Counted from the first letter of the stretch, positions 41,713-51,640 are shown. The stretch is DNA of 64,000 nt from Abiotrophia defectiva_A (GCA_963546405.1 CAUUNL010000001.1:87534-151533), one strand, 5' to 3'. Notes: a model not told the origin generated them from the letters alone. Program-made: numbers and translations.

Positions 41713-43101
41713 ATGAGTCAATTAACACCACGTTATGTTGTCAATGAATTAAATAAGTACATTATCGGCCAAGATGAAGCTAAACGCGCTATTGCAATCG
41801 CCTTGCGCAATCGTCTGCGCCGTCTCAAGTTGGATCCTGCTATGCAGGCTGAAGTCAAGCCTAAGAACATCTTGATGATTGGGCCAACTGGGGTTGGGAA
41901 GACCGAGATTGCCCGGCGCCTAGCGGAAATTGCTAATGCTCCATTTGTCAAAGTAGAAGCGACCAAGTATACCGAAATCGGTTATGTTGGCCGTGATGTC
42001 GAAGCCATGGTTCGTGACTTGGTGGAAGCCAGCATCCGCATGGTCAAGAAGATTAAGCACCAAGAGGTGAGAGAAGAGGCTTACGAACGTGCCTTGAGTC
42101 GACTCGCTAAGGCCCTCAAACCTGGCATTAAACAAGAAAAGAAACAACCAGCCCAACCTAATGATTTTATGGCTATGTTGCAACAAATGACCCAAAGCCA
42201 GGAGGAGCCTCAGGAAGTGGTGACAGATGATATTAAGGTTAGCCGTCGCCAAATCAAGGAACAATTACGTCAAGGCCTACTCAATGACAAGGAAGTCACC
42301 ATTGAGTTGGAGGAGAAGAAGTTGCAACTCAACAACTTAAACCCTATGATGGAGCAAATGATGGATGTCCAGTCAGAGTTCCAAAACTTACGGCCTAAGA
42401 AAAAAATCAAACGCAGTGTGACCGTCAAAGAGGCCCTGGAATTACTGACAGAAGAAGAGTCAGATCATCTGGTTAATCAGGATGATATCAACCAACAGGC
42501 TCTAGAACTGGCTCAAAACAGTGGCATTATCTTCATCGACGAAATCGATAAGATTGCGACTTCTTCCAATCATGGAGGAGAAGTCAGTCGCCAAGGGGTC
42601 CAACGCGACATTCTTCCCATTGTCGAAGGAAGTGACGTTCAGACTAAGTATGGTATCATTTCAACTGATCACATTCTCTTTATTGGGTCAGGTGCCTTCC
42701 ATGTAGCCAAGCCTTCGGATTTAATCCCAGAGCTGCAGGGGCGCTTTCCAATTCGTGTTCAGTTGACTGACCTGAAGGTAGATGATTTCCGTCGAATCCT
42801 ACAAGAGCCTGCACATGCCATTTTGCATCAATACCAGGCCATGTTGGCAACAGAAGGGGTAGAGGTCATCTTTACAGACTCTGCTATCGATAAAATGGCG
42901 GAGTACGCGGTGCTCTTAAATGAGTCAACCGATAATATTGGAGCACGTCGTCTGCACACCATTGTCGAAACTGTCTTAGAAGAATTGCTCTATGAAGCCG
43001 CTGATATGAACATGGGCCGTATTGAGATTAATGGGGCCTATGTTAGTCAACGACTAGATAAAATTGTAGAAAGTCCTGACTTGAGCCACTATATCTTATA
43101 G
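41713..43101 (+). CDS. hslU: ATP-dependent protease ATPase subunit HslU
   Basis: AAA+ unfoldase for HslV. Walker A GPTGVGKT at about 58-65, the I-domain insertion with Gln/Lys-rich segments in the middle, Walker B IIFIDEIDKI, sensor 2 NIGARRLHTIVE and the C-terminal YIL that docks into HslV. It is 462 residues long. ATG 41713 chosen; a TTG two codons earlier is possible. The usual next gene codY is missing; an aldose-epimerase-like gene follows. Confidence 0.97.
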   Translation: MSQLTPRYVVNELNKYIIGQDEAKRAIAIALRNRLRRLKLDPAMQAEVKPKNILMIGPTGVGKTEIARRLAEIANAPFVKVEATKYTEIGYVGRDVEAMVRDLVEASIRMVKKIKHQEVREEAYERALSRLAKALKPGIKQEKKQPAQPNDFMAMLQQMTQSQEEPQEVVTDDIKVSRRQIKEQLRQGLLNDKEVTIELEEKKLQLNNLNPMMEQMMDVQSEFQNLRPKKKIKRSVTVKEALELLTEEESDHLVNQDDINQQALELAQNSGIIFIDEIDKIATSSNHGGEVSRQGVQRDILPIVEGSDVQTKYGIISTDHILFIGSGAFHVAKPSDLIPELQGRFPIRVQLTDLKVDDFRRILQEPAHAILHQYQAMLATEGVEVIFTDSAIDKMAEYAVLLNESTDNIGARRLHTIVETVLEELLYEAADMNMGRIEINGAYVSQRLDKIVESPDLSHYIL

Positions 43102-43136
43102 ACAACTCATAGAGGAAGATTTGAGGAGGTAAATCC

Positions 43137-44018
43137 ATGATACGACTTGAGAATGAACAAGTAATTGTAAAAATTAAGGAGATGGGGGCTGAACTGACCT
43201 CTGTCTTGGATCGCGCGTCAGGTTATGAATTCATCTGGCAAGGGGATCCCAACTACTGGGGACGTCAGGCACCCATTCTCTTTCCTATTGTGGGTAGCTT
43301 AAAGGAAGGAACTGTCTCTTATCAGGGACAGGATTACCGCCTACCACGTCATGGTTTTGTCAGAGACAGTTATTTCCGGGTTATTGCCCAGTCACAGCAA
43401 GCGGTCACCTTTGAACTGACATCAAATGATGAGACCAAAGCCCTGTATCCTTTTGACTTTGTGTTGCAAGTCTCCTATATTTTGTCTGGCCCACGCTTGA
43501 CTGTTTCTTATACGGTCCATAATCCTAATGCTGGCCAGGTATTATACTATAACATTGGGGGTCATCCAGCTTTTAATGTCTGCCAAAATGATAAGGACGA
43601 GTTTGATGGGGTATACCTTAGCTTCCAACCACAAGAGATGTTACGCCATATTCCGCTAGACCTAGCTAGTGGCTTAATTGAGCTTAATAAGGCGCGCTAT
43701 CAAGAGCTGAGTCGAATGGAGCTTAGTCACAAGACCTTTAAGAAGGACGCGCTAATCTATCAAATCAAGCCAGAAACTGAGTTGCTTCTTGAAGACGCCC
43801 AGGCAAGCATCGGACTCAGCCATCATGGCATGACCTTTGTGGGGATTTGGTCTCCGTATCCCGCTAAAGCACCATTTGTCTGCCTAGAGCCATGGGCGGG
43901 CATTGCGGATAGCAGTGAGACCAGTGGCCAGTGGCCGGAAAAATATCAGGTCATAGAAGTGGAACCATCCAATGTATCCACCCACGACTACACCCTGACC
44001 TTTACTAAGAAAAACTAA
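43137..44018 (+). CDS. Aldose 1-epimerase family protein (LacX-like)
   Basis: Galactose-mutarotase-like protein of the LacX subgroup, 293 residues. Family features are PILFPIVGSLKEGTVSYQGQDYRLPRHGFVRD, the GGHPAFNV histidine loop and a C-terminal CLEPWAGIADS. It probably interconverts hexose or hexose-6-phosphate anomers; the substrate is unknown. TGAGGAGGT precedes the ATG. It lies 35 bp after hslU and may be read through from it. Confidence 0.87.
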   Translation: MIRLENEQVIVKIKEMGAELTSVLDRASGYEFIWQGDPNYWGRQAPILFPIVGSLKEGTVSYQGQDYRLPRHGFVRDSYFRVIAQSQQAVTFELTSNDETKALYPFDFVLQVSYILSGPRLTVSYTVHNPNAGQVLYYNIGGHPAFNVCQNDKDEFDGVYLSFQPQEMLRHIPLDLASGLIELNKARYQELSRMELSHKTFKKDALIYQIKPETELLLEDAQASIGLSHHGMTFVGIWSPYPAKAPFVCLEPWAGIADSSETSGQWPEKYQVIEVEPSNVSTHDYTLTFTKKN

Positions 44019-44059
44019 GAAAAGAAATTTAGGAATTAGCAGAAAGCGAGGCTAGACAT

Positions 44060-45880
44060 ATGCATTCCCTTCAATTGGCGCCCCAAACAAAATTAGGGGT
44101 TCTAGAAGCCTATTATGGGTATGACAGCTTTCGTCCAGGTCAAGAAGCGATTATTGATGCCATTCTATCCGGACGGGACGCTATGGCCATTATGCCAACT
44201 TCTGCTGGTAAGTCTCTTTGCTTTCAAGTGCCAGCCTTGTTATTGCCAGGAGTTACCTTGGTGATTTCGCCACTTATTTCCCTCATGCAAGACCAGGTTT
44301 CTAGCTTGGAAGCCATGGGCATACCTGCTGTACTCATTAATAGTGGGCAGAGCTTGGAAGAAAACCGTCAAGCGATAGCGGCCTTGAGAAGTGGCCAAGT
44401 CAAATTGGCCTATATTGCGCCAGAACGCTTGTCCAATGATTATTTTTTGAACTTAGTCAGCCAATTAGAGGTTAGTTTGGTGGCGGTGGATGAAGCGCAC
44501 TGTATTTCCCAATGGGGGAATGACTTTCGTCCTTCCTATCAAGCCATCCCTCATTTGCTGGCCTATCTAGCCAAACGGCCGGTCATGGCGGCCTTTACGG
44601 CGACAGCCACGCAACAGGTTCGCCAAGACATTGTCCATTATCTAGGCTTGCAAAAGCCCTTTGAAATGGTAACAGGATTTGATCGACCTAATCTTTTCTT
44701 TGCCTTGGAAGAACCAAGCGATAAGATGAGAAGACTCAAGGAACTTTTGGCCAGTGGCGAGCCTAGCATTGTCTATTGTGCTACACGCAAAGACGTGGAG
44801 TCTGTGGCTGGTAAGCTAAATCAGGCTGGTATTCAAGCCAGACCCTATCATGCCGGAATGGACATGTCAGATCGCCACGCTACTCAGCGTGCCTTTCAAT
44901 TTGATGAGATTCAAGTAGTAGTAGCTACCAATGCCTTTGGCATGGGAATTGATAAATCCAATGTCCGTCAGGTCATCCATTATGCCATGCCCAAGGATTT
45001 GGAATCCTACTATCAGGAAGCAGGCCGCGCTGGTCGAGATGGCGAAGACTCGCGTTGCACCTTGTTCTATTCAGACCGCGACATTATGACCAATGTCTAC
45101 CTGATTGAACAGGGTGGGGACCCAATTGGACGCCAGAAACTCAATGAAATGATTGACTATTGCCGAACCACTCAATGTTTGCGTGGGGTGATGCTACGCT
45201 ATTTTGGTGAAATTCCGCATGAAAGCAACTGTCAGTCCTGTACCAATTGCACAACGACAGTGGAACAGGTTGATATTACGGTGCCTGCGCAAAAGATTCT
45301 AGCCTGTGTCTATCGTATGGGCCAACGTTATGGTTTAACTAAGGTGGCCGAGGTCCTTAAGGGCAGTCAAAAGGCAGACATCAAAGGAACATATCTGGCT
45401 GACCTACCCACTTATGGGCTCATGAAAGATTTGCCAGAAGCTCAAATCAAGCGTTATATTAGTGCTTTGGTGGTAGAAGGTTATCTTAAGATGGTGGGGC
45501 AAGACTATCCCATTCTCAACCTAACTTCTAAGGCCAAGCCGGTCTTAAAGGGTCAGGAGCAGGTATCTATTAAGCATACCTTGGCAATGAGTATTGCTAA
45601 GATGAGCCAAGTCAAGGCGCGGGGGAATGAGAGTCACGATGCCTATGATCAGGTTCTCTTTGAACGTTTGCGACAAGTCCGCTATGATTTAGCTCAAAAG
45701 CATCAGGTACCACCTTTTATTATTTTTTCGGATGCTACCTTGCGCGCCTTGTGTCGTCATTTTCCTACGACGGAAACAGCCTTCCTGACTATTTCAGGTG
45801 TGGGGCAGAAGAAATTATCCCAGTATGGCTATGACTTTATGCAAGCCATTGAGGCCTATCTGGCTGAAAAAAGTCAGTAA
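44060..45880 (+). CDS. recQ: ATP-dependent DNA helicase RecQ
   Basis: 3'-5' helicase for recombination and fork repair. Motif 0 YGYDSFRPGQEAII, Walker A PTSAGKS, DEAH box VDEAHCISQWGNDFRPSY (His of the common GHDFRP is Asn here), motif VI QEAGRAGRDG, a zinc-binding CxxC cluster (CLRGVMLRYFGE..CQSCTNC), an RQC winged helix and a C-terminal HRDC domain (about 530-606). It is 606 residues long. The ribosome binding site is weak (GCGAGG). Confidence 0.95.
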   Translation: MHSLQLAPQTKLGVLEAYYGYDSFRPGQEAIIDAILSGRDAMAIMPTSAGKSLCFQVPALLLPGVTLVISPLISLMQDQVSSLEAMGIPAVLINSGQSLEENRQAIAALRSGQVKLAYIAPERLSNDYFLNLVSQLEVSLVAVDEAHCISQWGNDFRPSYQAIPHLLAYLAKRPVMAAFTATATQQVRQDIVHYLGLQKPFEMVTGFDRPNLFFALEEPSDKMRRLKELLASGEPSIVYCATRKDVESVAGKLNQAGIQARPYHAGMDMSDRHATQRAFQFDEIQVVVATNAFGMGIDKSNVRQVIHYAMPKDLESYYQEAGRAGRDGEDSRCTLFYSDRDIMTNVYLIEQGGDPIGRQKLNEMIDYCRTTQCLRGVMLRYFGEIPHESNCQSCTNCTTTVEQVDITVPAQKILACVYRMGQRYGLTKVAEVLKGSQKADIKGTYLADLPTYGLMKDLPEAQIKRYISALVVEGYLKMVGQDYPILNLTSKAKPVLKGQEQVSIKHTLAMSIAKMSQVKARGNESHDAYDQVLFERLRQVRYDLAQKHQVPPFIIFSDATLRALCRHFPTTETAFLTISGVGQKKLSQYGYDFMQAIEAYLAEKSQ

Positions 45881-45881
45881 A

Positions 45882-45917
45882 AAACACGCTTAACTCTCAA
45901 AGGAGTTAAGCGTGTTT
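45882..45917. terminator. Bidirectional terminator between recQ and plsY
   Basis: Perfect 15-bp stem AAACACGCTTAACTC / GAGTTAAGCGTGTTT with a TCAAAG loop; A-run on one side and T-run on the other serve both convergent genes. Confidence 0.92.
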
Positions 45918-45921
45918 GCTT

Positions 45922-46566
45922 TTATTTAGCTTGTGATGAATCCTTGGATCCATGCTGATTGAGCCAGAGACCAAGACCAAAGTTAATGGTCTTTTCTTCA
46001 TGGCGCAGCAGGCGCTCAATATTCTGACGGTGACGATAAATCATAAAGAGGGCGATAAGGATAAAGGTCACGCCGTAGATTTTATTAGGCTGAGTCAAGA
46101 AGAGGTAGCAAGCGGTCAAGCTATAAGAAAGCATGGCTGAGAAGCTAACTGTACTGGTTAGATAGAGTAGGGTAAAGAAGCTAATGACCATGACTAAGGC
46201 AATCCAGAAATGGAAGCCTAGTAAGACGCCGATAGAGGTGGCAACAATCTTGCCCCCCTTGAAGTTGGCCCAGATGGGATAGGCATGGCCAATTAAGGCT
46301 GCTAGTGCAACAGCTGAGATCACCCAGGCGTTGTCGGTGAAGAGCCATTTGGCTAAGAGGACTGGAATCCAGCCTTTTAAGACGTCAATCATGGCAACCA
46401 AGACGGCTGACTGAAAGCCGTAGGTACGCCCAATGTTAGTGGCGCCACTGTTACCAGAGCCAGTTTGACGCACATCTTGGCGATAACGCAAACGTGAATA
46501 CCAAACGCCAGTAGGGATGGAGCCTAGTAAGTAGGTAGCAATAATCAATAGGATTTTGAGATGCAT
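45922..46566 (-). CDS. plsY: Acyl-phosphate glycerol-3-phosphate acyltransferase PlsY
   Basis: First acyl transfer of phospholipid synthesis, using acyl-phosphate made by PlsX. Integral membrane protein, 214 residues. The three conserved cytosolic loops are present: GSIPTGVW, GSGNSGATNIGRTYG and GHAYPIWANFKGGKIVATSIG, with the RHRQNIERL tail. AAAGGAGGTT lies upstream on the minus strand, with an extended -10 (TGA-TACACT) at 46593-46601. Divergent from parE, the neighbour in many Firmicutes. Confidence 0.95.
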   Translation of the reverse strand: MHLKILLIIATYLLGSIPTGVWYSRLRYRQDVRQTGSGNSGATNIGRTYGFQSAVLVAMIDVLKGWIPVLLAKWLFTDNAWVISAVALAALIGHAYPIWANFKGGKIVATSIGVLLGFHFWIALVMVISFFTLLYLTSTVSFSAMLSYSLTACYLFLTQPNKIYGVTFILIALFMIYRHRQNIERLLRHEEKTINFGLGLWLNQHGSKDSSQAK

Positions 46567-46690
46567 AGAGAACCTCCTTTAAATTCCCCTTTAGTGTATC
46601 ATGAATCCTTATTAAAAAAAAGGCCAGAGGATATCTTTCAGTTGCTATTTGGCGGATGATGCGCTAGAATGGGCCAGATGAAAGATTTAA

Positions 46691-46720
46691 TTGAAATCTA
46701 GACCTAGAATTTGGTATGAT
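46691..46720 (+). promoter_or_regulatory. Promoter of parE-parC
   Basis: TTGAAA, an 18-nt spacer, then TATGAT. The ATG inside this -10 (46716) is not the parE start. Confidence 0.7.
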
Positions 46721-46754
46721 AGAACAGTTGAAACAAAAAGTTGAGGTGACAATA

Positions 46755-48842
46755 GTGGCTGACAAGCAGCAATTATTAACAAATTATGGTGATGATGCCA
46801 TCCAAATCCTAGAGGGTTTAGAAGCTGTACGTAAGCGTCCGGGTATGTATATCGGCTCTACTGACCAACGTGGCTTGCATCACCTTTTATATGAAATTGT
46901 GGACAATGCTGTCGATGAAGCTTTGTCAGGTTTTGCAGACTATATTAAGGTAACAATCTGTCAAGATGGCAGTGTTAAGGTTCAAGATAATGGCCGAGGT
47001 TTGCCAGTTGGCTTGCATGCTTCAGGTAAGCCAACCATTGAAGTGGTCTTTACTGTCCTCCATGCCGGTGGTAAATTTGGCCAAGGTGGTTATAAGTCTG
47101 CTGGTGGTCTTCACGGGGTAGGGGCATCTGTGGTCAACGCCCTTTCTACTTGGGTTCAGGTTGAGGTAGACCGAGATGGCTATACCTATCAGATGCGCTT
47201 TGAAAATGGGGGCGTGCCGGTTACTAAACTGATTAAGACCAAGAATTCCAACAAGTCTAAACATGGGACTACCGTGCATTTTATGCCTGACAGCAAGATT
47301 TTTGGCCATGCAACCATTAATAGCGAGACGATTGCAGAACGCTTGCGTGAGTCCGCCTTCTTGCTTAAGGACTTAACCATTGAGCTAATCGATGAACGTA
47401 TTGATTATCATGAAGTCTTCCATTTCAGCCAAGGTCTGATTGATTTCATTACCTATTTGAATGAAGAGAAAGATACTCTAGGAGATATTGCTGGTTTTGC
47501 TGGTGAGGTTGAGGGCTTTGAAATTGATTTTGCCTTCCAATACAACGATGGCTATTCTGAGACCATTCTATCCTTCGCCAATAATGTTCGCACAGGTGGA
47601 GGCGGGACCCATGAAGTTGGGATGAAGACCGGTATGACCAAGGCCTTCAATGACTATGCACGTAAGGTTGGCTTGCTCAAAGACAAGGACAAAAACTTAG
47701 AAGGTTCAGATGTCAGAGAAGGGTTGACGGCTGTTATCTCCCTACGTATTCCTGAGGAATATCTGCAATTTGAGGGACAGACCAAGGAAAAACTTGGGAC
47801 ACCTAAGGCACGTCCACTGGTAGAAAACTTCGTAAACGAGAAAATGACGGCCTATCTCAATGAGAATGGCAACTTCTCTCAGATGATCTTGCGTAAGGCC
47901 ATTAAGGCTAGAGAAACGCGCGAAGCAGCCCGTAAGGCTCGTGACGCGGCGCGCTCTGGTTCTAAGAAGCAGGCCCAAGAACGAGCGATTTCAGGTAAGT
48001 TAACCAAAGCCCAATCTAAAGATGCCAGCAAGAATGAACTCTACCTAGTCGAAGGGGACTCTGCGGGTGGTTCAGCTAAGCTTGGCCGGAACCGTCAGTA
48101 TCAAGCCATCCTGCCACTTCGTGGGAAGGTCATTAACACCGAAAAAGCCTCTATGCAAGATATCCTCAAAAACGAGGAAATCAATACCATGATTTATACC
48201 ATCGGTGCCGGCGTTGGAGCAGATTTTGATCTAGAGTCGGTTAACTATAACAAAGTCATTATCATGACCGATGCGGACACGGATGGTGCCCACATTCAAG
48301 TCTTACTCTTAACTTTCTTTTACCGCTATATGAAGCCTTTATTAGAAGCGGGCAAGGTCTATTTGGCTATGCCGCCTCTCTTCAAGGTGTCTAAAGGGTC
48401 AGGTAAGAAGCAAGTGGTGGAATATGCCTGGACGGATGAAGAACTAGCTAGCAAAATTGCTAAAGTTGGTAAAGGCTATGTCCTACAACGCTATAAAGGG
48501 CTTGGGGAAATGAATGCCGACCAGCTATGGGATACCACCATGAATCCTGAAACCCGCCTTCTGATTCGGGTAACCATTGATGATGGGGCACGGGCGGAGC
48601 GTCGCCTGACCACCCTCATGGGCAACAAGGTAGAGCCTCGTCGTAAGTGGATTGAGCGCCATGTCAGCTTTACACTGGATACGGAGGATTCACTTCTAGA
48701 AATGTCACAAGGGCAAGAATCCAGTCATGCCCATCATGAAAGTTTAGTCAAACAGCAAGAAGGGCGCCAAGAAGCCCAAGGACCTGAGTTAATTGCCCAG
48801 GATTCCGGAGAATTTTCACTCTTTAATGATGAGGAGGTCTAA
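46755..48842 (+). CDS. parE: DNA topoisomerase IV subunit B
   Basis: ATPase subunit of topoisomerase IV for decatenation. GHKL ATPase with EIVDNAVDEALSG, DNGRGLPVG and GGLHGVGASVVNALS, then the TOPRIM domain with LVEGDSAGGSAKLGRNRQYQAILPLRGKVINTE and DADTDGAHI. ParE rather than GyrB is indicated by gene order with parC and the NRQYQAILPLRGK pattern. 695 residues from GTG 46755 (GAGGTGA upstream), slightly longer than usual because of a His/Gln-rich segment near the C-terminus. parC starts 2 nt after its stop. Confidence 0.95.
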   Translation: MADKQQLLTNYGDDAIQILEGLEAVRKRPGMYIGSTDQRGLHHLLYEIVDNAVDEALSGFADYIKVTICQDGSVKVQDNGRGLPVGLHASGKPTIEVVFTVLHAGGKFGQGGYKSAGGLHGVGASVVNALSTWVQVEVDRDGYTYQMRFENGGVPVTKLIKTKNSNKSKHGTTVHFMPDSKIFGHATINSETIAERLRESAFLLKDLTIELIDERIDYHEVFHFSQGLIDFITYLNEEKDTLGDIAGFAGEVEGFEIDFAFQYNDGYSETILSFANNVRTGGGGTHEVGMKTGMTKAFNDYARKVGLLKDKDKNLEGSDVREGLTAVISLRIPEEYLQFEGQTKEKLGTPKARPLVENFVNEKMTAYLNENGNFSQMILRKAIKARETREAARKARDAARSGSKKQAQERAISGKLTKAQSKDASKNELYLVEGDSAGGSAKLGRNRQYQAILPLRGKVINTEKASMQDILKNEEINTMIYTIGAGVGADFDLESVNYNKVIIMTDADTDGAHIQVLLLTFFYRYMKPLLEAGKVYLAMPPLFKVSKGSGKKQVVEYAWTDEELASKIAKVGKGYVLQRYKGLGEMNADQLWDTTMNPETRLLIRVTIDDGARAERRLTTLMGNKVEPRRKWIERHVSFTLDTEDSLLEMSQGQESSHAHHESLVKQQEGRQEAQGPELIAQDSGEFSLFNDEEV

Positions 48843-48844
48843 GC

Positions 48845-51304
48845 ATGAGCCAAGAAATGATTCAAGAATTAAGCTTCGCGGATGTGATTGGTGATCGCTT
48901 TGGTCGTTATTCCAAGTACATCATTCAAGACCGGGCTTTGCCAGACATTCGTGATGGCCTCAAACCAGTTCAACGCCGAATTCTCTATGCCATGTATCGT
49001 GACCGGAACACGGCCGACAATCCTTATCGGAAATCGGCTAAGACGGTTGGTAATGTCATTGGTAACTATCATCCACATGGGGACTCTTCTGTCTATGAAG
49101 CCATGGTCCGCATGAGTCAAGACTGGAAGTTGCGCAATCCTCTGATTGATATGCATGGGAACAATGGTTCCATGGATGGGGACCCAGCCGCGGCTATGCG
49201 TTATACCGAAGCTCGCCTATCACCTATTGCGGCTCAATTACTGCGTGATATCAAGCAAGAAACGGTCGATTTCATCCTTAACTTCGATGATACAGAAGAA
49301 GAGCCAACCGTTCTGCCAGCGCGTTTTCCAAATCTCCTAGTCAATGGGGCGACAGGGATTTCTGCCGGTTATGCCACTGAAATTCCGCCTCATAATTTAG
49401 GCGAAATAATTGATGCTGTTATCTATCTCTTAACCCACAAACGTCCTAAGTTGGAGGACTTGTTGGAGTTGGTACCGGGACCTGACTTCCCTACGGGAGC
49501 CATTATCCAAGGTATTGATGCCATTCAACAGGCCTATAAGACAGGCCAAGGTAAGATTACCTTAGTTTCGCAAACTGATATTGAAAACCTAAAAGGGGGC
49601 AAGAGTCAGATTGTCGTGACCGAGCTGCCCTACGAAGTCAATAAGAGTAAGCTCATTCAACGTTTGGACGAAATTCGCATTCAGCGTAAGGTAGAGGGTA
49701 TCGCGGATGTTCGCGATGAATCTGACCGTAATGGGGTGCGCTTAGTAGTCGAACTCAAGCGTGACGTTGACGCCAAAGGGATTCTGACCTATCTTCTAAA
49801 ACATACTGACTTGCAAGTGAACTACCATTTTAATATGGTCGCGATTAACAAAAGACGACCTGAACTGGTTAACTTACAAACCATGTTGGAAGCCTATATT
49901 AGTCACCAGCAGGAAGTCCTAACTCGTCGTACTCAGTATGATTTGGCTAATGACCAAAAACGTCTACATATTGTAGATGGTTTGATTCGGGTGGTTTCCA
50001 TCCTAGATGAGGTTATTGCGACAATTCGTCGCTCGGATAACAAACAGGATGCTAAGGAAAACTTAGTAGCGGAGTTTGATTTTTCTTTAGAACAAGCCGA
50101 AGCCATTGTGTCCTTACAACTCTATCGTTTGACAAATACCGATATTACGGCCTTGCAACAGGAACGTTTGGAATTGAATGAGCGGATTCTGATGTATCAA
50201 AATATCCTATCTAATCCTGAAATCCTCAATAAGGTTCTGATTAATGAACTTAAAGCTATCAAAAAAGACTTTGCAACGCCGCGTCGTAGTCAAATACAAG
50301 CAGAGGTTCAAAGCCTAGAAATCGATACTCATATTCTGATTCCAGACGAGCAAGTTATGGTTTCTTTGACCAAGGAAGGCTATATGAAGCGGACTAGTAT
50401 GCGTTCCTTTGCTTCATCTGACCTAAATAGTTTGGGGCTACGTGATTTTGACTATCCAATCTTTGTTGAGGAACTCAGTACCCACCAAGAATTAGTCATT
50501 ATCACTTCCAAGGGAAATTATATCCATATTCCGGTGCATGAACTGCCTGAAATTAAGTGGAAGGATCTTGGGGTCCATCTGTCCCAAAACTATCAACTTC
50601 AAGATGGTGAACGCTTTGTTAAGGCCTTTGTGGCCAGCCAAGAGGACCATAAACTAATCTTGGCTACTAAGGCGGGTATGATTAAGCAGACGCCTTTATC
50701 AGCCTTCACAACTTATCGTTCCTATAAGACTCGGACGGCTAAGGCCATGAATCTGCTGGACGATCAAGATGAAGTGGTAGCAGCAGAATGTCTTAAAGCT
50801 GGTCAAAACTATGAGGTCGTCTTGTTGTCCAAACGCTCTTATTGCTTACGTTACTCGGCTGATTTGGTATCAGAAATGGGCCTGAAAGCCAAAGGGGTAT
50901 CGGCCATTAAGTTGAAAGAAGAAGACCAAGTAGTTGCCTGCTTAGTAGTTAACCAAGAAGCAAAACGTCCACAACTCTTTGCCTTGACTCAACGAGGCAA
51001 TGTGAAACGCAGTGACCTAACTGTCATACCTGAACTGGGCCGTGGCTCGCGTGGCGTCCTCTTACTAAAAGAATTAAAAACCAATCCGCATCAATTATTG
51101 AAGGTCCTAGCCCTTGAAAAGGCTCAACACCATGTCTGTCTCTTAGGGGATACAGGCCATAGTGTCATCTTTGCTGCTAGTGAGATTCCTTTATCGGATC
51201 GTCTTGCTAACGGCTCGCAGGCGCCTGATTTAGCTAAATTAGGCAATGTCTTGGACTGCTATCTAGTCTTGGATATCCAGTCTCAGGCTTCTGATGCAAA
51301 TTAG
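48845..51304 (+). CDS. parC: DNA topoisomerase IV subunit A
   Basis: DNA breakage-reunion subunit, 819 residues. Quinolone-resistance region HPHGDSSVYEAMVRMSQ has Ser81 and Glu85 where pneumococcal ParC has Ser79 and Asp83; the Ser is the wild-type residue, so no classic resistance change is seen. The catalytic Tyr is in AAMRYTEARLS. The C-terminal beta-pinwheel has degenerate repeats (TRTAKAMNLL and KRSDL blades) and lacks the GyrA box, consistent with ParC. Confidence 0.96.
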   Translation: MSQEMIQELSFADVIGDRFGRYSKYIIQDRALPDIRDGLKPVQRRILYAMYRDRNTADNPYRKSAKTVGNVIGNYHPHGDSSVYEAMVRMSQDWKLRNPLIDMHGNNGSMDGDPAAAMRYTEARLSPIAAQLLRDIKQETVDFILNFDDTEEEPTVLPARFPNLLVNGATGISAGYATEIPPHNLGEIIDAVIYLLTHKRPKLEDLLELVPGPDFPTGAIIQGIDAIQQAYKTGQGKITLVSQTDIENLKGGKSQIVVTELPYEVNKSKLIQRLDEIRIQRKVEGIADVRDESDRNGVRLVVELKRDVDAKGILTYLLKHTDLQVNYHFNMVAINKRRPELVNLQTMLEAYISHQQEVLTRRTQYDLANDQKRLHIVDGLIRVVSILDEVIATIRRSDNKQDAKENLVAEFDFSLEQAEAIVSLQLYRLTNTDITALQQERLELNERILMYQNILSNPEILNKVLINELKAIKKDFATPRRSQIQAEVQSLEIDTHILIPDEQVMVSLTKEGYMKRTSMRSFASSDLNSLGLRDFDYPIFVEELSTHQELVIITSKGNYIHIPVHELPEIKWKDLGVHLSQNYQLQDGERFVKAFVASQEDHKLILATKAGMIKQTPLSAFTTYRSYKTRTAKAMNLLDDQDEVVAAECLKAGQNYEVVLLSKRSYCLRYSADLVSEMGLKAKGVSAIKLKEEDQVVACLVVNQEAKRPQLFALTQRGNVKRSDLTVIPELGRGSRGVLLLKELKTNPHQLLKVLALEKAQHHVCLLGDTGHSVIFAASEIPLSDRLANGSQAPDLAKLGNVLDCYLVLDIQSQASDAN

Positions 51305-51311
51305 TTTTTTA

Positions 51312-51345
51312 AACCATCGTCTGATTGGACGATGGTTATTTTTTT
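51312..51345 (+). terminator. Intrinsic terminator after parC
   Basis: Perfect 10-bp stem AACCATCGTC / GACGATGGTT, TGATTG loop, T-run. Confidence 0.92.
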
Positions 51346-51350
51346 GCTTA

Positions 51351-51592
51351 GACTTTGTGCAAGATAGTAAGGGTAGCGTGATAAAGTTTGTTCATTTTAC
51401 TAGCAGAAGCTAAATGATTCATATTAGTCTGGCCTGTTATAGATTTTTTGTAAGAATAAGAAAACGTATCAGACCAGGGATAGAAGCAAATGTATTAATA
51501 CAGATGACAAATTTAGGACAAACAGAATTAGTACAGGATAGGTATTTCACAAACTTTTGTGCATGTTGCAAGACTTTGTGAAACCGTTGCAA
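51351..51592 (+). promoter_or_regulatory. Long pfl upstream region with repeated TTTGTG/CACAAA half-sites
   Basis: Gap of about 380 bp before pflB. It holds GACTTTGTG at 51351 and again at 51572, CTTTTGTGCA near 51554, and TTTCACAAA (51545-51553), which forms an inverted repeat with TTTGTGAAA (51575-51583). These resemble Rex-type TTGTGA half-sites but in non-canonical spacing and orientation. TGAAACCGTTGCAA at 51579 is a weak CcpA-site match. No gene is supported here; one unsupported 55-codon frame is listed among the rejected items. Confidence 0.4.
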
Positions 51593-51640
51593 ACCCCGAT
51601 AATATAAGACATCTTAGTGAATCTTTCTAAGTAAAAGGGC

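Noticed and set aside
45952..46140. Plus-strand open frame opposite plsY, and many similar long frames on the opposite strand of other genes
   Set aside because: They mirror highly conserved genes on the other strand, lack ribosome binding sites and have no recognisable protein features.
46716..46754. Upstream ATG start for parE
   Set aside because: That ATG is part of the -10 hexamer TATGAT; the GTG at 46755 has a proper site.
48845..51304. Fluoroquinolone-resistance substitution in ParC
   Set aside because: Ser81 is the wild-type residue; Glu85 in place of Asp is within normal variation between genera.
51414..51581. 55-codon open frame upstream of pflB ending in a Cys-rich tail
   Set aside because: No usable ribosome binding site, no promoter just upstream, and it runs through the half-site cluster; no family resemblance.
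51579..51592. CcpA (cre) site TGAAACCGTTGCAA
   Set aside because: Matches only 12 of 14 consensus positions, with the mismatches in the conserved right end; mentioned but not called as a site on its own.
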